Assembly (NCBI RefSeq): GCF_020085105.1
Contig: NC_058053.1
Coordinates: 16,897,888-16,961,887, forward strand
DNA from: Siniperca chuatsi
Lineage: Eukaryota > Chordata > Actinopteri > Centrarchiformes > Sinipercidae
DNA: 64,000 nt
Direction of reading: 5' to 3'
The notes beneath the pieces were generated by a model. The model saw only the letters and a list, made by a program, of their open reading frames with translations, searched no databases and was not told the origin of the DNA. The position numbers and the translations under genes were made by a program. Shown here piece by piece: positions 11,281-21,012 of this stretch; the stretch's first letter is position 1, and every line of letters begins with the position of its first letter.

Positions 11281-12037
11281 CTATGAAACACAGACCACAC
11301 ACTTGTTTAGACAATTTACAAACCTTAGTCGCATGAAAGAACTCAAAACTGATTTACATTACTTGTCTGAAGGATTCAACTGATGTGCCACAAGGTTATG
11401 ATTAACAATGAGACAGCAGGACTAAAACACTGAGCCAGTCAGTGGCTCGACTAACATGATGAGGCAGCATTGTATGAAGTGGAGCACTGAGCAGACATCA
11501 GTGTGTGAAGACTTTGAATTACAATATGAAAGAGGCAAAATAGTTCAAATGTACAGTATATAAATATAACTTGATACAAAAAGATTAACAGTATTACTCT
11601 ACTGATACTAACAATATCTAATGCCTGTCAGATTATGCACACAACCCACACAAACACACACACAATAACATCCTACATACACAGTACAGGCAATGATTTT
11701 AGATATTTATGGTCACTGTTTTGGCTTATCAAAGAAGTGACTATATTCATATGATTTCAGTATCAGCTTTTATAATAAAACTTGCTTTCTAAGTGCTTTT
11801 AAATCAGTCCATCAAAGCTGATATTAGCCAGCTTTTCTACATGACACAAACAGATTTCTGTAAAAAAGATGCTGATTGGCTTTTTTCTCTCTTCACTATC
11901 ATCTAATGTCAAACACAATGCTGATAGCAGGCAGATTCTGATAAGAACACATCAGTTGTAACATAAGTTTATATTGCATTAAAGCCATTTAGATTTAAAA
12001 ACAGTGTTCAAGAAATGTTAATTGAGTTTTGTAAGTT
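11281..12037 (-). other. ackr3: Probable ackr3 3' UTR region
   Basis: Immediately downstream of the ackr3 stop codon, AT-rich and without frames. No AATAAA on the minus strand was found close to the stop, so the transcript end is not fixed. Confidence 0.4.
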
Positions 12038-13174
12038 TCAGATCTGTGGTGGATTTTCTACAGCTACAGCAGAGTACTCAGTCTCAGACATGTTGGAAGC
12101 CTCGATGAGGCGCGCCAAGCCCGTCCTCGTGGAGTATTTAAAGATGAAGGCCTTCATGAGGTCATAGCGGTAGTTTCTGTTGATGAAGTTGTAGAGGATG
12201 GGGTTAAAACAGCAGTGGAGCAAGGACAGGCACTGGGTGAGGTGTAAGGCCACGTAGATCACATTCTCCAGGCCACAGGTCAGAGTCACCAGGCCCAGCT
12301 GAGACAGAGCATCAACCAGGAGGACGCTGTGGTAGGGCCCCCAGCAGCCCAGAAACACCACGATGTAGGCCAGGATTACCCTGCGGCTCACACGATGCTC
12401 CTGCTCCACTGTGGAAGACGATGAAGAAGAAGAGGAGCGAGTGAAAACACTGGCTAGCAGAGCGTAAAACACTGCAATGACAGGGAAGGGGAGAACAAAG
12501 CCCAGCAGGATGAAGCTCAGCTGCACGCCCACCATCCACTCCCTGGGGTTTTCCTCTGGGTACACAGGCCTGCACAGCATGGTGTCCCCATGTGTTGACT
12601 TCACTGTACGCAGGAAGTAGGTGTCTGGTAGGGAGGCGACCAGAGCCAGAAGCCACACCCCTACACACGCTCCACGGCGGATTAGCTTCCTGCGCACGCC
12701 TCCCTCATTGTCACCGTGCTTCGTCACACTTAAGTAACTGTCAACACTCATGCAGGCCAGGAAGAAGATGCTGCTGAAGAGGTTGACAGAGAACAGCAGG
12801 TGTGTGAGTTTACATGCCCCCTCACCAAAGGGCCAGTGGCCATGCTGGGCCAGTGAGCTCACCCACACAGGCAGGGTGACGCACACACACAGGTCTGCAA
12901 CTGCCAGGTGAGCGATGTACATGTGTGTCTCATGGCGAGGGGTGGAGTCTCTTTGTGCACGGATGTTTACCCAGAGGACTAGAGTGTTAGCAGCCAGACC
13001 GACAATGAAGATAAAAGTGTAGAGGACACACATGGAGTAGAGCAGAGCACTGCGGTTGAACGCCGTGGCACACACCATTGCATCCACACTCGATATGTTG
13101 CTAAAGGCGTCGGAGAAGTTGAGGTCCCCCCACGACTCCCACAGGTCCTCCAGCTCACTGGTGCTCAGGCTCAT
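12038..13174 (-). CDS. ackr3: Atypical chemokine receptor 3 (CXCR7-type), 378 aa
   Basis: A seven-transmembrane class A GPCR that in known vertebrates binds CXCL12 (and CXCL11) and signals through or is internalised by arrestin rather than G protein, shaping chemokine gradients. Family signatures seen: N-terminal glycosylation sites NFSD, NISS and NRSA; AVADL in TM2; QHGHWPFGEGACK in the first outer loop; SLPDTYFL after TM4; HCCFNPILYNFINRNYRYDLMKAFIFKYS in TM7/helix 8 (seen in two parts); and the tail SETEYSA. All four extracellular cysteines are present. The usual DRYLS is DSYLS (Ser146), and the third inner loop carries eight serines in a row at about residues 246-253. The ATG at 13174 (A at -3) is preferred because the upstream extension lacks an ATG and an acceptor (TTCTTTTTACAG) lies at 13242, giving the one-coding-exon layout usual for this gene. 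Which teleost ackr3 duplicate this is cannot be decided. Confidence 0.95.
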   Translation of the reverse strand: MSLSTSELEDLWESWGDLNFSDAFSNISSVDAMVCATAFNRSALLYSMCVLYTFIFIVGLAANTLVLWVNIRAQRDSTPRHETHMYIAHLAVADLCVCVTLPVWVSSLAQHGHWPFGEGACKLTHLLFSVNLFSSIFFLACMSVDSYLSVTKHGDNEGGVRRKLIRRGACVGVWLLALVASLPDTYFLRTVKSTHGDTMLCRPVYPEENPREWMVGVQLSFILLGFVLPFPVIAVFYALLASVFTRSSSSSSSSTVEQEHRVSRRVILAYIVVFLGCWGPYHSVLLVDALSQLGLVTLTCGLENVIYVALHLTQCLSLLHCCFNPILYNFINRNYRYDLMKAFIFKYSTRTGLARLIEASNMSETEYSAVAVENPPQI

Positions 13175-13241
13175 TTTTGCAGCACTGGGAGAAGACCACA
13201 GACCACTGGGAGGTAACACACACCACCTCTGGGATAGATCC
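13175..13241 (-). other. ackr3: ackr3 coding exon 5' UTR and splice acceptor
   Basis: On the minus strand CTTCTTTTTACAG ends at 13242, followed by GATCTATCCCAGAGG, so the exon begins at 13241 and has 67 bases of leader before the ATG. Confidence 0.7.
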
Positions 13242-15950
13242 TGTAAAAAGAAGATATCAACTCATCATTTCTTGCAGCATACATTTATCTGTATAAAGAC
13301 AGCTAAATGCTACCAGTTTTTTCATTTAACCTTCTGGTATCATATTTAAGAAGCAATTTTCTGTTACATAAAGCATGGCTTATTTTACCCATGTGGACTC
13401 GAACTGCATGAGCTAATAAAACATAAAGCCATTTGTGGTATGCCACCAGATCCTGAAGAATCTTAATGTGGTTAACTTGTTAAAACACTGCTTTCATGAG
13501 TTAATAGAGGCTCTCTGTTGCCGTGTCACAAACACAGGAGTTCTCTGTGATTGATGTGCAGTCAGGGGGCAGTACAATGAATGTTTACATTAGCTCCACT
13601 AGCACAGAGTGCAGATTAGACATAAGGAAGTGGGATCGAGAAATCCAAACAGGGTGTATTTCCGGAGCGTTCCGGGCATTCCAAGATAAAGTGTTGGTCA
13701 TGGTGGGAAACCTGATGCCATTTTAAAGAATGTTTTCCCTTAACATGCTTGTTATAGTAAAAAAAATCCCATGTTTCTCATCTGCTCTTGAAAGAGAGGG
13801 TGAGAGAAGAGCTGTCACCACCCAGATGATCAAAGAAAAGGTTGCTCATAACCTTGAATATTCCATTTTACAACATCTGAATCTTATAACACAGGAACAC
13901 ATGAACACAATTTCAATCACAGGGTACATTAACGCTATGAGTAAGGTGACTGAAGCAATATGCAAGATCATAGAATCAGTAGTCTAGAGTAGCTTGGCAT
14001 GCCAACAACCTGGCACGATTCTTTTGAGCCTGGAGGGCCACTGAAATGTCCAACCCTGCATGGCCTGCATTCACAGTTTTTTGCTGTGATGTCTCTCTCA
14101 GCTCCCCTAACTGGCAGCCTGCCACAGTGGAAAGATCAGAGGTGAAAGGCAATAGATCAAAACCAGAGCACGAGTGGCTTAACCCTGCTGTTGCCCCTGA
14201 CTGACTTGTACACCCACAGAGTGAATTGTGCGCAGAGATCAGCGGGAGGCTTAACGCCTGCAAAATGGTCCGACCTATAGGTTAAAAACAAGGGTCACTG
14301 ACCACTGGGTGACACAGCACGCCGGAAAGCAGTGAAATGTGACCGCGTCAGACATCTGTCTGTGAAGGAGACTTGTGCTGTCCACAGGATAATTGGCACA
14401 AAGTCACAGAGGATGATGAAAGAAAAAGGCAAAGTGAAAATAAGTATGTACAAGGACACCTGGAACATATTAAGATGTGTAGCTGTCAAGTGTGTGTTAT
14501 GTCTGCCTTTGGTATCTGTAATCGGTGTGCTTGTGTATTTCCATTTTATGCTACTGTAAACTTCTACTCCACCATATTTCAGGGGCAAATATTTAACTTT
14601 TTTATCCACAACATTTATTGACCATGGTATTTCCCCAGTAATAATAATGAAATAATCTGAAAAATAATAATATAGCATGCAGGTGTATAGGTTATTGTAG
14701 GCTGTATAGCAAATTATTGAGCTGAACTGATTTAGGGAAATATTAGATTTTTGTATGATTTTTGCATCAATGCGATAGAGTACCTTGATTTTTTGATCTG
14801 TAATAGATTATTTTTTACTTTGGTATTGATACTTCTACATAGCAATGGGTCAAAATACTTCTTCCACCACCGCCTGTGGTAAAGCAGTTGCAAGAAATGT
14901 CAGAATCCTGATGAAACACTGGAAAGTGCTTTTCATTCTAATAGAGAGATTTTCTATGCTGAGATAATCCCTCACAATGGTCTCTGTCTAATTCCCTTAT
15001 ATTATATGGAAAATACCTGGAGGTGCCAGGTACCCCCACAGGCTTCAAGCTAATTAACCTTTTAACACCCACATCATCAGATAACAGACATGTAGCTCAT
15101 CTCGCCCTCTCTCTCTCTCTCTCTCTCTCTCTCGCTCTTTCTCTCTCTCTCCCTCCCTGTTTCTCCCCTTTTCACCCCGCGAGCTTCCAGTTACAAATTA
15201 GCTGAAAAAGTCTTTTGTTACTCAATACACAGAAAATAAAAGCGACTCAATGCATTTTCATGTGCTAATGCTGCCGACAAGAATGCTGCAGGTGCAGCAT
15301 GATTGTCAGAAGTTTCTCCTGTCAGTCGCTATTTGTTTGCTTTAGTTTCGGATAAAATCTTTGCCCTTTAGGACAGGACATCAGGTTTCCCCGCAGATTA
15401 CGAGTAGAAGTGTTGCCTTGTGCGTCATTACGCACAAGTAGCGAATCCAGCGAAAGATCCCAGGCTGCTGCTGACTGCAAACTCATACAATGCCATTGTT
15501 GTCATTGCTGATTTATATCTGCCTGGAAACAAACTTCTCTTATCAGATGTCAGCTTGGTAAAGGCTACAGTAGCCTGACTTCGTGTTTGAACGGTTAGGC
15601 AAATAAACAAGGCAGAGACACGCTGGGAAGATGGAGAACTACAAAAAAAAATATCACCAAAATGTTACTGAAATATCCCTATTAGAACTTTCTGTTTCTC
15701 TTTCAGTAACAATATTGAGCATATGATTTTATCTCGGTTTGGTATCTGTAATAATAAGAGTTAATAAAATTGTTAAATGTTATATATTTTATTCTCATTA
15801 AACTCATTAAGTATATTTTCATAAATGCAGTATACGCACTGATAATCGCAGGTATCGAGCATCTCAGAGGCTTTTAAAGTGTTTGATAGCCGAGAAACTT
15901 ATTTTACACTCTCTTCTCCTGCCCGACGTGAGCTCATTTAATCAGCTTAC
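13242..15950 (-). other. ackr3: Probable ackr3 intron 1
   Basis: It lies between the acceptor at 13242 and a consensus donor (AAACAG followed by GTAAGC) whose GT is at 15949-15950 on the minus strand. It contains a CT microsatellite and otherwise only short frames. Several frames at 14295-14680 have no family resemblance. Confidence 0.6.
15107..15150. repeat. (CT)n microsatellite
   Basis: CT dinucleotide run with a few interruptions (CTCGCTCTTTCTC), inside the ackr3 intron. Confidence 0.95.
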
Positions 15951-16050
15951 CTGTTTTTGATTCCTCCTGAAGTATCTTCTTTTAAAGAACAGATTTGTTT
16001 TCGCTTCGTTTTGATGCTGAAGGATAACTTCAACTCCACTGCAGGAAACT
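15951..16050 (-). other. ackr3: Probable ackr3 non-coding first exon
   Basis: On the minus strand the stretch ends in AATCAAAAACAG followed by GTAAGC, a near-perfect donor, and its upstream side is locally richer in CpG (TGTAGCGCGCAGAAG). Vertebrate ackr3 genes typically have non-coding 5' exons and a single coding exon. The 5' boundary is an estimate set by the TATA-like sequence at 16071-16083. Confidence 0.5.
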
Positions 16051-16070
16051 TCTGCGCGCTACACCCTCCG

Positions 16071-16083
16071 CCTCCTTAAATGA
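16071..16083 (-). promoter_or_regulatory. ackr3: TATA-like element of candidate ackr3 promoter
   Basis: The minus strand reads TTCATTTAAGGAGGCGG, a TATA-like ATTTAAG next to GC-rich sequence, about 30 bases upstream of the estimated start of the first exon. Confidence 0.35.
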
Positions 16084-16369
16084 ATCCTGCTCCTTGTTCT
16101 GCACTTGCTGATACTCAGAAGAGCTACGCCTCCGAGGCTGGTCCTAACAGCTGCGTATTGACATGGCATCGCCTCAGGCGTTCAATAAACAGCAAGCAGC
16201 CCGGCGAGTTTCGGCCAGACGAAAAAAAGAACTCGCGGGATTTCCTGCTTACGACGCACATATACACATTGCTGAACATTATATGTATTACTTCATGCAC
16301 TGTATAGGACAATATTCAGGATGTTATTATCATTGTGTTATATAAAAAAGGCGTCTAATATATAAACTT
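16084..16369. other. Upstream flank of ackr3
   Basis: Moderately CpG-containing sequence (GCGTATTGACATGGC, CCCGGCGAGTTTCGGCC, GACGCACATATAC) that turns AT-rich towards 16300. No gene recognised. It may hold proximal ackr3 control elements. Confidence 0.35.
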
Positions 16370-17015
16370 TTTGGGAAAGTGGCTATCATCTAAGAAAAAT
16401 GGAATTATATTGTATAGTTAAGAAAGAAACAAAGAAATATTACTTTTACATAAAATCCCAGTGCTTTTTAAATGACACTCCTACCTGTTTAGACATTGCA
16501 CGTATGTTCTGTAACAGAGATTTTTAAAAATATAATACATAATGAATAATAATAATACATAAAGAAACATGCATGCAACATTCAACATTAAACTGTATGT
16601 TGCCGTTTTGTAGGTTTTGTATGTAGTATGTAGTATGTAGTAAGTATGTATAGCATAATATTCTATATTATTATTATCATTTAGGAAAGTGACATCATCT
16701 AAGAAGAACACGGTGATATTGTACAGTACATGCAAACATTTTGACATCTGTTTAGATGCTGTACACATGTTCTGTAACAGTGAGTTTTTTGTTATGATTT
16801 AGTGACTATAGTGCTATATGTAGGCTAGTAAGACATAATAAATAACAATACATAATAATTCATAAAACATTCAACATTAAACTGTATTTCACCGCATTTT
16901 ATTTGACATGCAGGTCTATGTCTATAACTTCTTCAATCATATCATTCCTGTTAAGTATCTATAACATAATATTCTATATTATACAGCATAATATTTTATA
17001 TTATTATTATTATCA
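16370..17015 (+). repeat. Diverged tandem duplication, two units of about 310-335 bp
   Basis: Unit 1 (about 16370-16680) and unit 2 (about 16681-17015) share phrases in the same order: GGAAAGTG followed by CATCATCTAAGAA or a near form, CTGTTTAGA, ATGTTCTGTAACAG, AACATTCAACATTAAACTGT, and AGCATAATATTCTATATTATT or a near form. The order and orientation show a direct tandem duplication followed by divergence. Confidence 0.8.
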
Positions 17016-18407
17016 GGTGTTACAAACTTGGCTCAGGCTTGTAACAAAAGGGAATCCACACACACAAAAGTTCCAAAAGCCAAATCAATTTAATTAACTA
17101 ATAAGAAAATAAGGTGGAGTGTGGCAATCTGGATGTAGTCAGTGGTGTGAGGCATGTATGGATGAATGAAAGTATGTGTGTAAGTGTTGTAACAGATGCA
17201 AATCCAAACCAAACTAAAAAGGTATGAAGGCCATCAGAATATGCTGAGGCTGCCCAACAAGAGAGAGCACCGCCTGGGAGAGCAGCCCTTTTGTGCCTTT
17301 GACCCCTCCTTCCTCTCAGGTGCAGGCAGTTGCTCTGACAACCCATCTAGGCTCCTTAGAAAAGAAAACAGGAAGCCAGACGTGTAGGCTGTCACATAGG
17401 GTAAATGTATAATAAACACAAATGCACAATACACATTAACTACATTAAACCATATTACAAGGGCACCTCCTTATGCTCCCTGCAGTGCCCCACCCAGTTA
17501 CCTAAATATGAAACTAGAGCTGTAGACATTCTGTTTCCACCCAAAACCAAGAAAAGGGTTAAACCCAACATCCAGTTCCGCAGAGAACTGAAAACACCCT
17601 CTGAATAACGAACAACACCAAAAACTATATTCATGATTTATAGAATCATTTTGAACAATATGACCAAATTAAGGTGAAATTTTTTTTTTGTTTTTTTTTA
17701 TTAATACAATGCTTGTCTTGAAACTATGAGCAACAACATCAGCTGCAGAAGCCTAATGTGTTTCATTGTCGTTTGAGCCTTATTCAGTCTCCTTTCAGGC
17801 ACATCCTCTGGAAGCAGCACAAAGCCGTGTGGGAGGCTCATGTGTTTACTGAAAGCTGCTGAAAGCTCACCTGCAACTCTGGTGGCCTCACAGCTGCTCC
17901 CACCAAGGCAATTAACCCCAAGTTAAATACAAAGTCAGAATCACAAAAAGAAGAAGAAACTGGAATTTATAAAAGTATACACATTAACTATTGTTTGAAG
18001 TGTCGCATCGTGATAATAAACTTTGATAGAGCTCATAAGTGAAAGTAATTCTTTTTATGTCATGTTCAGTGATTGAAGAATATCCAGCAAGTTTGCTCAG
18101 CTAAAAGATACCGTTGACTTGTACAGGTCACCTAAAGTTTATTTATTTATGACTGTATGACCTGTATTCAGCAATGAAATGCAGCCAGCAGGCTACTCTG
18201 ACCTCATTAAAGAGCAGAGTAGTGAAGTCAGTTTCAATGAGGCTTTAAAGAGAGCTCCCACTACGCACGCATACCCATTGTCCTCCATATCAGGAGCATC
18301 AGGGGGGATTTGTAAGCCTTTCTGTAAAGCATCCACAGCCCTGCAGACTGCTGCCAACCTCTGTTCTGCAGTCCTGATTCACAGGGAGGCCGGTCTGGGA
18401 ACAGCAG

Positions 18408-18410
<3 letters not shown>
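17016..18410. other. Intergenic, no gene recognised
   Basis: Only short frames. The frames near 17100-17430 and 18179-18400 do not resemble known families. A T-rich run is at 17680-17700. Confidence 0.35.

Positions 18411-18489
<79 letters not shown>
18411..18489. repeat. (TG)n microsatellite, about 39 units
   Basis: Uninterrupted TG run. Poly-Cys/Val and poly-Thr/His frames across it are artefacts of the dinucleotide. Confidence 0.98.
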
Positions 18490-18490
<1 letters not shown>

Positions 18491-20099
18491 GTCTGAGAAA
18501 AGGCCATCCAGCTACCATGTACCTGCAAGAAAAATGTTCTCATTAAGAATCTAATTAGAATAAGATGGAAGAGGATTACTTTAGATACATTTTGAGTGAT
18601 GCAAAACAAACATGAACATACAACAATAAGGAAACACCAAATAGAATTTAATACATAGGGCACAATTAAATGAAAGGAAGTGAAATTAAATTAAGTTACA
18701 AAGTTGATTGACAGTTTCTGTGTGAGCCACAGTCTTCACTCCACACACTTTCACCTTTTGCCTGAATCTGTTCTACTATTGGTACTTTTGTCCACTTTAT
18801 ACATATGACACCTATTGCATGTATGCCAGTTCTGGAAGAGGAGTCCCTCCTCTGTTGCTGTTGTTAAGGTTTCTCTTGTTAAGGTTGAGGGTCTTAGGAT
18901 AGAAGATGTCTTTTGTTGTACTGATTGTAAAGCACTGTTAGACAATTTTTTGACTATAGGCTGAATTATTTAAATGGACTTGACTTTATGGTTTTGACAA
19001 AGAAAATGTTGCTGGGATGAAGCGTTTTGCTCTATTTGTGTCCATGCTCAAAACAACATCCAGGGTTTTATTTGATCACTATTCAAACACAAGTGTGTTT
19101 CCCTAATTCTTTTTTAGAGAATGTATTTATACAGTATGGTCACTTTAAACTATTCGTACAGTATTTTAGACAAGGCCAAGTTCATCGTACACATTTTCAC
19201 AAACAGGACAAACAGAACGATCAAGAGATAAGGAGATGGAAAAGGGAAGGCGACTACAAGAAGGAAACAGGGTAACTATGACGTTAAAGAATGAGGAGGG
19301 TGGACGGGGGTGTGGGAGAAAAAAGTTGAGGAAAACAGAGGAAGCAAGATTGAGAGAGTTATTCCTAATGACTGCTGTTTCTTTTGTAGTTCAGCCCTGC
19401 ATCACAGTGGGGGGTCTGACAGACACAATCTATTTTCGTGCAAATCTCCATTCAGAGGGTCCCCCTGAAACTCATTCTCAACCACATCTTTACCATCACT
19501 CGACCTCCCTCCTACTCTGAGGCACCCTCTTGTATTTCTATACTCCCTCACATTCCTGCTCTTCTAACCTCACTCATCTTCCACTTAATTACTTATTCAT
19601 TTACAATTATCTTTCAGGAGTATAAGGGCCTGTGTGAGTGAAGCTGAAAGTAGTGCTCACATGGAGTGGATGGAGCTTGTGAAGAAGTGTGTGAGCATGA
19701 CGGAGCAATGGACGTGAAAAATTTGAAGGACAGAAGATTGGCAGCTATTTGTTCAATTGGACTTCGTCTTGGTTTTTCGAGCCAGTGTTTTATCACTGCT
19801 GATATTCTGAGCTTGTGATGAGGTGATCTTTTGTGTCTCTCAGGGATATGTTCATGCAGGTGCGTGTTTGGCAGAAAGAGTGCGTCCCTTGGTAAATGTA
19901 GCATTCAAGGCATTCCTCTCATTGACAGGGCGGGACACCAGCCCATGAATGTCAGTGAAACCTGAGAACTGCTCAAATGTCTAACATGCAATATGCCTGA
20001 TTTAGATAGGTATGTGAAATAAATTATTTCTTAAACCTGATTTTTAGACCATGTGGGGACAGCAGAAACAAGCTGTCCCGACAAATCATTACGTTTTAA
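18490..20099. other. Intergenic, no gene recognised
   Basis: Short frames only. No repeat partner within the window and no conserved motif recognised. Confidence 0.35.
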
Positions 20100-20545
20100 G
20101 TTGATATGGTGAACTTGTTAGCAAACAGTTGCTTATTTATACATCCAGCAGCCACAGAGCAACAACATCATTGGGAGTTATATTTCTGGCCACGTGGTGA
20201 ATGTAACTCTCCTCTCTGTTCACTCTTCTTTTAGATCTGCATTGTTTGCTCTATACCAACTTGAGGGAAATATCTGACTGAAGATGCTAAATGCAACATT
20301 ATGTTCACCAGCTAGTTGCTAACTGTGTCTGTCTGCCATTTGGTACTTGGAAGGTACAGTGGGCTTTTTAGAGCTTTTTCACTGAAAACAGCTGCCGGCT
20401 GTGGCTGGGAACGGCGCTGATGAGAGCAGTGAGAGTGAACTCTGTAAAGCTGAGGGGAGCTGCAGAGTTGGGTGATAACTCTCTGTGGGTTTGTCACTAT
20501 GTGCAACACATTTCACGTACACATAATTTGATCCATTTTTATTAA
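20100..20545 (-). repeat. AAAGCTGCACTA-family repeat, copy 2 (reverse orientation)
   Basis: The reverse complement carries the family phrases GACAGACACAGTTAGCAACTA-like, TTTTCAGTGAAAAAGCTC, CACAGAGAGTTATCACCCAA and the GTGAA(A/C).TGT...TGGAT start region, in the same order as the copies at 5487 and 53607. The left boundary is approximate. Confidence 0.6.
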
Positions 20546-20574
20546 ACCAGAGTAAGAGTTCACAGCCATGCTAA

Positions 20575-20943
20575 CTGTTCTGTGGGGCTGTACTTGAGCT
20601 AAATGCTAACATCAGCAAGCAAAGTATTGGACAAAATGAAATTTGGACCAGATGGGGGCACTAGATGAAAAATCAATGAATCAAAATGTATAATTCACCC
20701 TCTGAAGACCATGAATGTGTGTGCCAGATTCCACAGCAATTCATCCAATAGTTGCAGAGTAATTTCAATAAAGAACTAAAAATTCAACCTCAAGATGGCG
20801 CTAGAGGGAAAGTCAAGAGATCACCAAAGTCAGTAAGACACATAGTCTGGGAACCATACATGCTCATAAAAATTCCATAGCATCCATCCAACAATAGTTG
20901 TTGAGGCATTTCAGTCTGGACAAAAGTGGTGGACAGACCAACT

Positions 20944-20975
<32 letters not shown>

Positions 20976-21012
20976 GTGTCATCCCTAGAGCCATACCGCT
21001 AGCATGGCTAAA
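20575..21012 (+). repeat. GGACCATGAATGTCT-family repeat, copy 2, ending in (CAGA)n
   Basis: Same ordered phrases as the copy at 358-870. Near its end a CAGA tetranucleotide run (20944-20976) interrupts GTGGTGGACAGACC and CCCTAGAGCCATACCGCTAG. Confidence 0.75.
20944..20976. repeat. (CAGA)n microsatellite
   Basis: About eight tandem CAGA units inside the repeat tail. Confidence 0.95.

Noticed and set aside
13175-13219. Fifteen-residue N-terminal extension of ackr3 starting at GTG
   Set aside because: It has no ATG; the family N-terminus fits the ATG at 13174 and the extension is leader sequence after a splice acceptor.
18179-18663. Cys/Val- and Thr/His-rich frames of 85-105 codons on both strands
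   Set aside because: They are translations of the (TG)n microsatellite. The same applies at 10399-10454, 49222-49284 and 63290-63348.
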